Source of the DNA: Limnephilus marmoratus
Lineage: Eukaryota; Arthropoda; Insecta; Trichoptera; Limnephilidae
Length of the DNA: 64,000 bases
NCBI GenBank assembly: GCA_917880885.1
Contig: OU862908.1
Coordinates: 55,759,819-55,823,818 of the forward strand
Reading direction: 5' to 3'
In this document: positions 1-32,894 of the stretch, one piece after another
How the letters are laid out: the number at the start of each line of letters is the position of its first letter
Numbering within the stretch: position 1 is the stretch's first letter
Made by a program: the position numbers and the translations under genes
Notes under the pieces: generated by a model
Seen by the model: only the letters and a program-made list of their open reading frames with translations
What the model was told of the DNA's origin: nothing
The model's database searches: none

Positions 1-1
1 A

Positions 2-22868
<22,867 letters not shown>

Positions 22869-24587
22869 AGCATGACCTTGACATGATTGAGTGTTGAAGC
22901 ATTCCGTCGTGTTGTTTTTGTGACTCCATGGCACCCACAAGGCACCTCCTTGTGACCTTGGCTCGTTTTATGTTGACTCAGGCCCGCCGTATGCAACAAT
23001 GAATAATAAATACATACATACATTAACACTGTAAAAATAAATCAATTTGAGTGATATTACGTATTTAGACTTGCATAATATGAAATAAGACATTACTAAT
23101 AAATTTTCAATAATAGACTATTATGGAAAATTGAATGACTGTGAAATATGTAGTAAGATGAAGCAAGGAAACTTTAAATTACACATTCATGATTTTGACT
23201 GGAGACTTGATGAAACAATTTACTCAGAGGGAGACCTAATTTTACACACAATACCTGCGTCATACCGTTTCTTATGCGATGGTCTACTTTCAGCTAGTTT
23301 CTCTCTGTTTGGACAATAAAAACACAATAAGTGTATCTCGAAGAACCACCTGAAAGTCGATAAATAATAATAATTAAAATAATTGGATGGTTGAAGGAAT
23401 GTCTGTTAAGCCCAAGTGATATAATGTCATTGAGGTGGTAAATAATTAATAAAAATACTCGAAGGCATAGAATAAAGGTGGGACGACCCTACTCGTGTCA
23501 TATAATACGTACTTTGGGACAGTGTTGCACAAAGCCATAGTAATTATTATTTGATTCACCGAACGTGGAACCCTCCAGTATGTACAACGATAGTGAATTG
23601 TGTTTGTGAACTGAATTGAGTGGCAAGTTAAGACAGATTATGTTAATTACATTAAAAACCTAGTTACTCTACCAAAATACATCTCAGCAGTTGTGATTGG
23701 TTCTAGTTTTTATAAGTGTCATTTTTAATTTAAATCATAACATTGTTCTTAGTTTTTTTTACCGAATATACCAATCTCATATTATTGTATAAACGTTAAA
23801 TCTTTTTTTTTTTATGTAAGACTATCGCATCACATTACTTTAATATAGCCAATAAGATGTTTATAATAATATATCTGTTGTTAATGTAAAATTTATCAAA
23901 AAAAGTGAAATGAATATTTTTTACATTTTTTTACTACACATAGTGTTTGCATATGGTAAAAAAGAAATGTACTACATAATGTTTTGTTTAGTGTTTGTTG
24001 TTAATGAAGAGAGTCATTCACTTGTTAGGTGCCTAATAGAATCAGAACAAATGATCAATAATACCTTGGGATGTTTTATTTATTACATTATTTTATTTTA
24101 TAAGAAGCTAATATATTATAATTGAACTCAGTATTTCATACTTAAGTTTGTGATTTTTATAATTTCTAATCATGATAATTTTCCCAGTTTGAAGGGTGGA
24201 AATGTCTGTACCTAAGTTAATTTGGAATATGTTAATATAATATTTTGTAACCAAATCAGTTTTAACCCTGTTGTACCCTGACATGTCGCACCATTTAGTT
24301 GTTTAAAGCAATGTTTCTTTATAGCAGTGCAGCTCTGGTGTATCTAATATCTTATTTATTGGGTCCCCCTTTTCACATTGATGTAACTATTGTACAAGAT
24401 CTGCCGACAGAGTATAAAGTTAATTGTTACTTATGAAAATATCTGTAAAATCTATTGTAAATAAGTCTAGCTGTAGCCGGTGTTATTACACAAAATATAA
24501 TTTTGTGAAAATTAATCTCCTCTTTTATTTCATATTGTAAACCATTGTTCCAACATACCCGGCGCACGCACATATGTGCTTCATATT
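22869..24587 (+). other. KAT6 3' UTR and downstream sequence
   Basis: AT-rich. Candidate polyadenylation signals AATAAA lie at 23005-23010 and 23036-23041, 140-170 bp after the stop. Which is used cannot be told. Small open frames (for example 23131-23319 and 23910-24125) have no recognisable homology and are not called. Confidence 0.5.
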
Positions 24588-25140
24588 ACCAATGGATAAT
24601 AACAAACACATGGTTCCCACTGTTAGCTCGAGGAATAACTAGGGACATTGTTTAAAAATGTCGTACAAGGGTTCCCGCTGTTATCTCGAGGTAAGCATTA
24701 ACTAGAGACATTGTTTTAAAATGTCATCACATTGTGAACCCTTACTGGTAAAATACCAATGGATAATAACATACACAGGTTCCCGCTGTTATCTCGAGGT
24801 AAGCATTAACTATAGACATTGTTTAAAAATGTCATCACATTGTGAACCCTTACTGGTAAAATACCAATGGATAATAACATACACAGGTTCCCACTGTTAT
24901 CTCGAGGTAAGCATTAACTAGAGACATTGTTTAAAAATGTCATCACATTGTGAACCCTTCCTGGCAAAATATCAATGGATATTCACACAGGTTCCCGCTG
25001 TTATCTCGAGGTAACCATTTTTAATTAGAGACATTGTTTAAAAATGTCATATTGTGAACCCTTACTGGCAAAATACCAATAGATAAATAACACACAGGTT
25101 CCCGCTTTTAGCTCGAGGTAAGCTTAACCAGAAACGTTGT
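24588..25140 (+). repeat. Minisatellite, ~101-110 bp unit, about five copies
   Basis: Units carry GTTCCCGCTGTTATCTCGAG, TTAACTAGAGACATTGTTT and CATCACATTGTGAACCC. The GTTCCC anchor starts near 24613, 24670, 24779, 24889, 24990 and 25098. The first interval is a half-unit and later units are more diverged. No coding potential. Confidence 0.85.
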
Positions 25141-26141
25141 TTAAAAATATTACCAGAGATAAATATGTTGTCATTTTGTTTTTGAAGAATTTTTTTCACA
25201 ATTTTTTTGCTCAATTTTATTTATTTGGTTTCGATACATCCATGTCATTCACTAGCAATTTTAAAACTAACATCAAAATTATACCAGTAGTCACATTTCT
25301 CCAGCTTTCTACATTAAATCTAAGTTTTAAAAAAATAATTTAATAAAGACATTTTTTATAAATTCGAAAAAACATATTTACACTTTAGAATGTAATGAAT
25401 TTTACGCACCACAGTATGTAGGCATGATTACTAGAAATTTTAAAACTAGAATAGGGAACATGAACTCTGTTTTCGAAATAACTATTCTGAGTATGCCATT
25501 AATTTATTAGTCGCAGGCCCATAGCTTCAATAAAGAAAAAAATATTAATACGTCATATCAAGCCCATAATCTGATTTTGCCAAAAAATCGGACATATTAA
25601 GTTTTGCCATACCACTACAGACATATTTTAATTTGTGAGCCTTGGAAACCCTAGAAATAAACAAACAACAACAAATAGCGCCCGGTAAATCACTATTATT
25701 GACCATGTTTCCTTGTTATGTTGACTCCTTTCTGTTAAATTGTTACCGTTCTCCCCCCACAGTATTATTGTAAAGGGCTAGCGAGACTATCAAGCCACTT
25801 GTGACAAGCACACATAGTTTTTGTCTATGGCTAGAGTTTTGACCGTCTCCAGAGGAAGCTTGTGGCTTGACCCAAGCATTGCACAATAATCTACGTGCTG
25901 GTAGCATGCTTGAAGCGAATTTATATTTTTTGGGTGTAGATAACAAATCATAGACAAAGAAGTACCTGAGTGGTGATTTTAGATATTACGTATCACGTAA
26001 AACGTTTATAAAAATTATATAAAATTTTTACAAAATAGGTATTAATTGTTTTTGTGTTTAATTTGTAGAAATCCATCTGATTTTTCTTTTAAATTAATGT
26101 AAATATAATTAATAATGTTATTACGTTAATGTTATATTATA
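25141..26141 (+). other. Intergenic, no gene recognised
   Basis: AT-rich. The segment 26036-26125 is an inverted match of 32695-32796. Several copies of a CATAGACAAAG/TTTGTCTATG phrase (25828, 25951, 26611, 26650) suggest a degraded repeat. No gene was found. Confidence 0.5.
26036..26125 (+). repeat. Inverted partner of 32695-32796
   Basis: About 95 bp containing GTTTTTGTGTTTAATTTGTA and AGAAATCCATCTG, present in reverse complement at 32695-32796 with few differences. The two flank the DIRS element and much other sequence. Confidence 0.6.
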
Positions 26142-26143
26142 TA

Positions 26144-26523
26144 CAGGATGTTAAGGGACGTACTTGACTTACTTTAACCAGTGATTCCTGACATTATTTG
26201 GAGTAAAAAATGTAAATGAAATTTTGGTCTCCGGTGACATTTTTGATGTTTTTTTTATTTATTTTTTCTACAAAAACATAAAAAATGGTAGTTGTTGAAC
26301 AGTTGGAGGCGGGGTAAGGGGTTCGTCAGACACCCGGCTGAGTGACCAGTGACGACGTGCGGAAGAAATTTTTTTTTGTATTGTGAAGAAAAAAATTTTG
26401 AAAAAAAAAAAAAAAGTCGTCAATAAAAGTCACCGGAGACCAAAATTTCATTTACATTTTTTACTCCAAATAATGTTAGGATTCACTGGTTAAAGTAAGT
26501 CAAGTACGTCCCTTAACACCCTG
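26144..26523. mobile_element. Palindromic MITE (380 bp) with TA flanks
   Basis: Arms of about 115 bp: CAGGATGTTAAGGGACGTAC at the left is mirrored by GTACGTCCCTTAACACCCTG at the right, and the matching continues through GGTCTCCGGTGAC / GTCACCGGAGACC. It is flanked by TA on both sides, which fits a Tc1/mariner-type insertion. No ORF. Confidence 0.75.
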
Positions 26524-26773
26524 TATAACATAACAAATATATGCATTTTCTTTACTAGATTCCATCTCGCACAAAAATCACTTTCGACAACCGAAAATGA
26601 CAGGAAGGCATAGACAAAGGAGTAATATGTTCAAATATCTCTCGAGAGAAATCGCATCTAGGCATAGACAAAGGCTTGTCATAACGACTTGAAGAACCCG
26701 TCAAGTCGTTGTGGCAAGCATCCATAGACAATAAAATTACGTGCTTGCCATCAAGGCGGGATTGCCATCAATT

Positions 26774-27117
26774 TGGGAGGCGGGAATGGGTACCGCCGCC
26801 CCGGGAACCTTTATTGGATAACCAACACCTCTGCCATAGGTCACCCCAAGTGGTTCGCTACGTTTGGTGATTTAGCAGGGGTGCCCGGGTTCATGGGGTG
26901 AGGTTTGTCTAGGTCTTGGAGGCGGATGACCAGGACATACTGAACCCCAGATTCCTACCCACCCCTTAAACCCCTTTCCTTCCCAGAACTCTCCTCTCCT
27001 TCCTTTCCTTAAAAAAAATCCTCTACACAGCATCCCCAAAGATGACATAGGCCCTGAGGGAAATTATTTTCCTCAGGGCCTCCTGTGTGGAGCTCATGTA
27101 AAAAAAAAAAAAAAAAA
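26774..27117 (+). mobile_element. Short LINE-derived non-autonomous retroposon, copy 2
   Basis: Same structure as 16474-16809: LINE 5' end (GGTACCGCCGCCCCGGGAAC), a private middle (GAGGTTTGTCTAGGTC, CTTCCCAGAACTCTCC), LINE 3' hairpin and a poly(A) of about 18. The two copies are nearly identical throughout, including the middle, so this is a propagating family and not two independent deletions. Confidence 0.78.
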
Positions 27118-27572
27118 GCTGCTTGATAGTCTCCAAGCGTTTTGGCAAGCATTTGTCTATGTCTTTGTGTGATTTTCGATAGTTGGAAGTGAATTTTGTG
27201 CGGCCGGAAGGAATCAAACAGATACAAAGGTTTCTTACCTTTTGCGTTAGCTTTGAGTTTGAAAAAAAACAAAAAATAAACGAATTTGGTGTCCAGAGTG
27301 GTACAAGTTGAGATCTCGCTTTACTCGTATTAGTATTTGCAAAAGTATTTCAGGCTACATTTTCTCCAAACGGAAGACTGTAGGTACTTACGAAGCGTTG
27401 TTAGAGATGGTTGGACCTCTTATAAAAAAACAGATACTCACATGAGACAATCTATCCCAGTTAATCAACAAAGATTGTCTATAACATTGAGGTTTTTGGC
27501 CAGTGAAATGGATTGGCAAGAACTAAAATATATGTGCGCTATTCATCCTCGCACCCTCAAATTAATAATAAT
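27118..27572 (+). other. Intergenic, no feature recognised
   Basis: Sequence between the retroposon poly(A) and the DIRS left end. Only short frames without recognisable homology. Confidence 0.5.
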
Positions 27573-27617
27573 TAATATTGGAGTTTTACCTACCATTAAA
27601 ACTCTTATTATGTTGCC

Positions 27618-27806
27618 TTCCTTATCCAGAATATTCCTTAGTGAGAGATGACATCTCTGTTTCTATCCGATTTCGGTCTTTCTTCTCCTTTTACCTTCTT
27701 GAAATATTCAAATTTCGCGCGATTTTTCGTCCCTCTATGATCCCAATCACTGCCGCCAACAGCTAAGCGTACGCAAGCATCGGCGCGACGCCATTTTCCT
27801 CAATTG
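27618..27806 (+). repeat. DIRS left inverted terminal repeat
   Basis: A 189-bp repeat from TTCCTTATCCAGAATATTCC to CCTCAATTG. I find no mismatch to the reverse complement of 32334-32522 by eye. Confidence 0.93.
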
Positions 27807-27828
27807 TAGTCTCACCAGACAGGGGATG

Positions 27829-27933
27829 AGGAATATTCTGGATAAGGAAGGCAACATAATAAGAGTTTTAATGGTAGGTAAAACTCCAATATTATGTAGT
27901 GCCGTTCCTTATCCAGAATATTCCTTAGTGAGA
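27829..27933 (-). repeat. DIRS internal complementary region (circle-junction copy)
   Basis: Its reverse complement reads from the right terminus (CTCACTAAGG...GGCACTACATAATA) directly into the left terminus (TAATATTGGAGTTTTACC and on to CCTTATCC). This is the expected template for restoring the ends during DIRS replication. It lies just downstream of the recombinase ORF stop. Confidence 0.9.
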
Positions 27934-27982
27934 ATTGTCTGCTATCGTCTGGTGGCAGTGTTGATGCCAATTGTGATCACCT

Positions 27983-29096
27983 TCATAAAGAAGCGCCGGT
28001 TGGAGGTCTGCCCTCACAATGATCGCTTCTCCTTCTGTCTCCAGAAATGGAGGGCCTTTGGGGGTCTGCCCCCCTCAGGCGAATGATTGGTTTAAACAGG
28101 CCTGTCAAGGATGACGAAGTCCCCGGCTCCTGAATATTGGACTGCCTTATTTCTTTTTTATAGTATTTTTGGAAGGTATTTTCATTCTGCCAATTTCCCT
28201 TTTCCAAAATGTCCTCTATTGAACAGTTTTCAAACCACTGAAGTGAAGCCACTGCTGACCTAGTGCTTCCCGCAGAGGCCTCAATACCAGCATCTCTAAG
28301 TATTGTCTTGACCCATCCACCGATAATTGTTCTAGAAGCTGCTTTGGTTGGACCTGATGTGGATAAAAACAAGTTATCAATAATGGGTGCCTCTTGTCTC
28401 CTGTCCTTTGAGAGAACACACAGCTTCCTAAGCCAAAATACAGGATCGGTAGATTGATTTGATGAGGAGTTTAATCTCCATCCTGATTGTTGATACTTTG
28501 CAGAATCTGTCTTTGAACCAAATGCAGGCCATAAAATAATGTGATCATCCATATCAATAAAATGTTCCGATGTTAATCTCAAAAGTGTCAGATCATGCAC
28601 CCTTCGTCCTGAGGCTAACAGGAGTATGACTGCACACCTTCTGGATGCTTCAAATAAGGTTATAGTTTCTGGATTGTTAGTCTGAAGCCAAGAACATATT
28701 TGTCTCGGGTCCCATATTGTATCCCGTTGCACTTTAATCGAGCTGTTTACTATTCCTTTCATTACTTGCTTCACCACAATATGGTTACTTAGTCTATTTT
28801 CATTATTTGGATTGCATAAAGTTGAAATAGCCGATTTATGCAAAGCTATAGTGCTAGGAGCTAAATTCAGCGATATTTTGAGATGTGCTAGAAACTTTGC
28901 CAACTGAGCTCCCATTGGATCTCTGAAATTAACATGGTTGGATGAACACCATTCACGCCATCTAATCCACGCTGCTTTATAAGAAGCTTGCGTTGAAGTT
29001 CGCCAGCTGGATTTTAAAATCCCTCTTTCTCTATCAGACCATCCTTGCAATGCATCATCCCAGCCCCAATTTTCCACACTTGCAGTTCTAGTTGAA
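27983..29096 (-). CDS. DIRS tyrosine recombinase
   Basis: C-terminal ~370 residues of a long minus frame. The upstream part of that frame overlaps the RT ORF and is probably not used. It has a SAM-like N-terminal region (WRTSTQASYKAAWIRWREWC, about residues 20-45) and a catalytic part: first Arg in LLASGRRVHDLTLLRL, second box GSTRSAVASLQWF, and Tyr in NTFQKYYKKE. The usual second-box His-x-x-Arg reads Gly-Ser-Thr-Arg, so the histidine is replaced. No ATG marks the start, so it may be made by frameshifting or from an internal start. It would integrate the circular cDNA. Confidence 0.85.
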
Positions 29097-31014
29097 GTAT
29101 TTGCTGGGGATGAGAGCCTGTGGTGGTATCTATCAGTATCTCTTGTAGATTCTTGATCTCCTGAGGTAGGCACAAGGCTCTCTGTTTCAAGTCTGGTAGC
29201 CAAAATACTTTTGTCCATTTGGGAGCTACTAGCAGATAAATTCCTGTGGAGTTGTTCAGATGAGCAAGCACTCGGGGAATTAGACAAGGAGGCGGAAACA
29301 CCCATGCCAGGGGAAAGTGCCAAGGTCTGCTGAAAGCATTGTGAAATATCGCCGCTTTGTCTTTCCTGTCTATGGATACATATTTGTTCACTACATGAGC
29401 CGTGTGAGAGGCAAACAGGTCCACAGTGGGTCTGCCCCATTTGTGAAATATCTGTTCTGTTGCAGGAGCTAGAAGGTGCCACTCCGGTAGACGGGTTCCT
29501 CGGGACAAATGGTCCGCAAGACCGTTGTACCGCCCTGGTAGGTAGTGAACTTGCAGGGTTATATTGTATTTGTCTACTAGAGACAAAATCTGAAAGGTCA
29601 GATGAAGTAGACTCAAGGATCTCGTCCCTCCTTCGTTCCTCAAATAAGCGAGAACTGTTCTGTTGTCTGACTGTATTAGAACGGTAGAACTCCTCAAAAA
29701 TTTGTTCTGGTATTTCAAGGCATTTAGTATGGCAAACATCTCTTTCAAGTTGCTGTGCCAATTCTGCTGTTCCCTGGTCCAATTTCCCGCAATCGGAGTA
29801 TCGTCCACTTGAGCGCCCCAGCCATGATCTGCTGCATCGGTCGAGAGGAAATGAGAGGCAGCGGGGACGTGTAGTGGCATAAAGGCCTTTACATTCTGTG
29901 CCCACCATGATATGTCTTTCATCACGGGTTCCTTTATGAGAATTCTCGTTCGTATGGGAAGTTTCATCATGGAGTGCATTTGTAGTTGCATCCTTCGGCA
30001 ATGAAGACGACCTCTTGGAGTGACGAACGATGCAAAATTTAGTTTTCCCAGAACTCTCTGTGCCTCCTTCACATTCCACTTCTTCTTCTTCTGAAGCCTT
30101 TGAAGTGATTGTTGAAGGTCTTCGCACTTCCTCCTGTTCAGCGACTTCCGACCGCGTTGCGTGTCCCACATTACACCCAGATACTCCACTGTTTGTACCG
30201 GCTCGCTGACGCATTTTTCCAAATTGACGGTCCAACCGAGGTCTCTCAGTAGATTCAGAAATAGAATTGTTTGGACCTTCAGAATTTCCCTGTCCTGGTG
30301 GGCCAGAAGGAAATCGTCCAAGTATACAATGATCCTCACATTTTGATGACGTAGGGTCTCCGCAACCCAATTGGTCACCTTGGCAAAGGCTTGTGGAGCA
30401 CTGCTCAAGCCCTGGGGGAGGCATGTCATTTGCAAAAGCTCTCCTTTGTACACAATCCTCAGAAAACGACGGTGAGACTCTGCGACTGGAATGTGAAAAT
30501 ATGCGTGCGATATGTCTATTTTTGTCATCCAGTCTTGTGGTTGGAGAAATTCGGGAACTTTCTGATGTGACATTAAAGAAAATCTTCTTACAGACACAAA
30601 GTGATTGAGACCTTTCAGGTTGAGGATAGGTCTGTTGCTGCCGTCCCCTTTTCGGACCAGGAACATTTGGGAGAGAAAACCGGAGTCTTTGACTGCCGGT
30701 TCCAATATATTCAGTTTTTTGAGAATTTCTATTTCTTTTGTCATTTCTGGGGTAGTCTTTGTCACAAATTTTTTCAAAGTTAAGGCAGTTGGGCGTAATA
30801 ATAGGGGCTTTGTAAAGAAGGGGATTCTGTATCCCCCTATGATCTTTTGAATAACTTTGGGAGCATTTAGAGCTGCCCATTTGTTTTTGAAATTCAGCAA
30901 CTGCCCCGCTCGAAACTTTGATGGCCTCCGGTCATGCACCCCTGTAGTAACGTCGGTTAGAGGTCTGCCCTCGCACCGATCGCTTGCTACTATCCTTTCC
31001 CCCCCTTTTAACAC
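29014..31014 (-). CDS. DIRS reverse transcriptase-RNase H (666 codons)
   Basis: RT motifs in order: FLVRKGDGSNRPILNLKGLN, MTKIDISHAYFHIPV (first catalytic Asp), LPQGLSSAPQAFAKV, and VYLDDFLLAH (catalytic Asp pair). RNase H follows with STDAADHGWG, Glu in LKEMFAIL, QSDNRTVLAYL and NGLADHLSR. All four acidic residues are present. A C-terminal domain (PTVDLFASHTAHVVNKY, FPPPCLIPRVLAHL) matches the region that DIRS elements often carry after RNase H and that has been called methylase-like. No ATG starts the frame. It overlaps gag by 83 nt, implying frameshift or reinitiation. It has no internal stops. Confidence 0.92.
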   Translation of the reverse strand: MLKGGERIVASDRCEGRPLTDVTTGVHDRRPSKFRAGQLLNFKNKWAALNAPKVIQKIIGGYRIPFFTKPLLLRPTALTLKKFVTKTTPEMTKEIEILKKLNILEPAVKDSGFLSQMFLVRKGDGSNRPILNLKGLNHFVSVRRFSLMSHQKVPEFLQPQDWMTKIDISHAYFHIPVAESHRRFLRIVYKGELLQMTCLPQGLSSAPQAFAKVTNWVAETLRHQNVRIIVYLDDFLLAHQDREILKVQTILFLNLLRDLGWTVNLEKCVSEPVQTVEYLGVMWDTQRGRKSLNRRKCEDLQQSLQRLQKKKKWNVKEAQRVLGKLNFASFVTPRGRLHCRRMQLQMHSMMKLPIRTRILIKEPVMKDISWWAQNVKAFMPLHVPAASHFLSTDAADHGWGAQVDDTPIAGNWTREQQNWHSNLKEMFAILNALKYQNKFLRSSTVLIQSDNRTVLAYLRNEGGTRSLSLLHLTFQILSLVDKYNITLQVHYLPGRYNGLADHLSRGTRLPEWHLLAPATEQIFHKWGRPTVDLFASHTAHVVNKYVSIDRKDKAAIFHNAFSRPWHFPLAWVFPPPCLIPRVLAHLNNSTGIYLLVAPKWTKVFWLPDLKQRALCLPQEIKNLQEILIDTTTGSHPQQILQLELQVWKIGAGMMHCKDGLIEKEGF

Positions 31015-32239
31015 CAGAGGTGGAGGGCTGGGGATACCTTTGGGGGTCTGCCCCCCTCGGGCGAAAGGATTCTCGGGATGGAAAAAATTCTCGAGACGGA
31101 ATAAAATCTCGGGCCGGAAAGATATCTCGGGCCGGAAAGGAATCTCGGGCCGGAAAGTATTGAACTGATTTTGAAGCCTTTTTTGTACCAGACCCCTCCT
31201 TTGGTGGACCGGTTGAAGTGATGGCTTGTGGGAAGGGCCTAAAACAATTCTTTACTCCTCCCAATTTCTGCAATTGGGTAGAGAGGGCTTCCTCATTGAA
31301 GAGATGAGAGGAAGTTGGAGGGATCTGCATAAGAACTTTTTTGTCTGATTTCTGTTTACAGGAATTGAGAATCCTGTCCCTTCTAAATTCAATTATCTCT
31401 GCCCGTTTTCCGCATGTGATTTGCAGCAGGTCATCAGAACATTTTTGCAAGTCGTTCTGACCTCCAAACAACTCGTTAACTTTCTCGTACAGAGTTTCTG
31501 GAGAAATATTCTGTACTTCGAACCCCCATTCGATCAATTGCTGCAGAGACTGCTGCAATTGCTCCCTGTGCTTGAGAGCTGCATGTGTTATCGCCGCGAA
31601 AGATCTTTCAATAGCGACTTGTTGAGAAGACCCAGAATCATACGGTTGCAACTCAAAATTCACCTCAAGCTCCTTAAAGCCCGGATCAGCAAGGTGTTCC
31701 TTAATGACCTTGTTATATCTCACATTGGTCCAATCTTTCTGATTAAATCGTTGAAGACGCTCTAACACTTCGAGTCTGTCTCGAGGAGGGGCAGACATTA
31801 AGGGTTCTTTAAGCGAAATGGTGGGACTTGGCATTTGAAAAACACAAGTATTACGCCCGGATACTGTTGAGCACTCTTTCTCAGATTCTGCAATGGACAT
31901 ATTCTCTGAGGCTGCATTCTCTGCGAATCTTGACCTCGGTGCTTGCAAAATAAAATTTTGTAGTCTGCCTACTTGTTCAGTTAATTTTTTAATAGAACGG
32001 GCCATTCCTCGCCTTCTGGAGCGTGAAGCCCTGCTTGAAAAGTTCATGGAAGTGGAGCTGTCGGAACTTGGTGAGCGTCGGCGACGCCTTCGCCTTTTAC
32101 GTTTATTGTCACAAACGGATTCACTAGAGGAACAGTCAGAACACACATTCTTTCGTTTCATTTTTCGTATTTCGTCGCGGTTGACACTCGCGGACGCGGG
32201 AATCTCAACCGCTTCGAGAGACACACTATTTTTTGACAT
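30932..32239 (-). CDS. DIRS gag-like protein (435 residues)
   Basis: Starts MSKNSVSLEAVEIP at the ATG at 32239. The longer open frame begins with a TTG 18 nt earlier. An N-terminal Arg-run (KRKRRRRRRRSPSSD) and SR-rich segment suggest nucleic-acid binding. The middle is helical (Glu/Leu/Gln-rich). Near the C-terminus a short tandem series (FPARDSFPARDIFPARDF, then IPSREFFPSRE) precedes a basic tail. No zinc knuckle is visible. Assigned as gag by its position before RT. Confidence 0.75.
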   Translation of the reverse strand: MSKNSVSLEAVEIPASASVNRDEIRKMKRKNVCSDCSSSESVCDNKRKRRRRRRRSPSSDSSTSMNFSSRASRSRRRGMARSIKKLTEQVGRLQNFILQAPRSRFAENAASENMSIAESEKECSTVSGRNTCVFQMPSPTISLKEPLMSAPPRDRLEVLERLQRFNQKDWTNVRYNKVIKEHLADPGFKELEVNFELQPYDSGSSQQVAIERSFAAITHAALKHREQLQQSLQQLIEWGFEVQNISPETLYEKVNELFGGQNDLQKCSDDLLQITCGKRAEIIEFRRDRILNSCKQKSDKKVLMQIPPTSSHLFNEEALSTQLQKLGGVKNCFRPFPQAITSTGPPKEGSGTKKASKSVQYFPARDSFPARDIFPARDFIPSREFFPSRESFRPRGADPQRYPQPSTSGVKRGGKDSSKRSVRGQTSNRRYYRGA

Positions 32240-32333
32240 TGCGTAATGATTTTGCAAAAATTTTTCGGAGAAGAAAATCTAGTTTCCAGTTTATGTCGCA
32301 ACTAGACGACCGCACGCGATAGAAATTAGACGC

Positions 32334-32522
32334 CAATTGAGGAAAATGGCGTCGCGCCGATGCTTGCGTACGCTTAGCTGTTGGCGGCAGTGATTGGGAT
32401 CATAGAGGGACGAAAAATCGCGCGAAATTTGAATATTTCAAGAAGGTAAAAGGAGAAGAAAGACCGAAATCGGATAGAAACAGAGATGTCATCTCTCACT
32501 AAGGAATATTCTGGATAAGGAA
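32334..32522 (-). repeat. DIRS right inverted terminal repeat
   Basis: A 189-bp reverse complement of 27618-27806. It lies 94 bp upstream of the gag ATG and so probably includes the promoter. Confidence 0.93.
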
Positions 32523-32537
32523 CGGCACTACATAATA

Positions 32538-32839
32538 AATGTTATAAGCTAACATTAATTCGAATAAAGTAAGGAAAATTATTTATTCCCCATTTCTCAG
32601 ATGTTCGCAATAGGTACCTAAACAGTATAACACATTTAAATCAGTCAATAGCAGAGTTACATTATTATTAAACAACATTAATAAAATACTTGCAAAACTT
32701 AATAGAAACATTATTAAATTATATTTACATTAATTTAAAAGAAAAACCAGATGGATTTCTACAAATTAAACACAAAAACAATTAATACTTATTTCATAAT
32801 AATTTTATCTATTACAGAAGATCATATTATTTTGGTTTA
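32538..32839 (+). other. Intergenic spacer with inverted repeat copy
   Basis: AT-rich. Positions 32695-32796 are the inverted partner of 26036-26125. No gene. Confidence 0.5.
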
Positions 32840-32894
32840 TTTTTTTTTACATCTCCACACAGGAGGCCCTGAGGAAAATAATTTCCCTCAGGGC

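Larger units (their letters stand above)
27573..32537 (-). mobile_element. DIRS-type tyrosine-recombinase retrotransposon
   Basis: About 4.96 kb, transcribed on the minus strand: gag-like ORF (32239-30932), RT-RNase H ORF (31014-29014), then tyrosine recombinase (about 29096-27983), with overlapping frames. It has inverted terminal repeats (27618-27806 and 32334-32522), unique end extensions (27573-27617 and 32523-32537) and an internal complementary region (27829-27933). The latter is the reverse complement of the right end joined to the left end. DIRS elements integrate with their recombinase through a circular DNA intermediate and make no target duplication. TAATA is shared by both borders and the junction. 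The lack of stops in the main frames and the matching repeats suggest a fairly recent insertion. Confidence 0.93.

Noticed and set aside
29100..30880. N-terminal two-thirds of the 965-codon recombinase frame
   Set aside because: It lies antiphase over the conserved RT-RNase H coding region and has no recombinase similarity; only the last ~370 residues are called.
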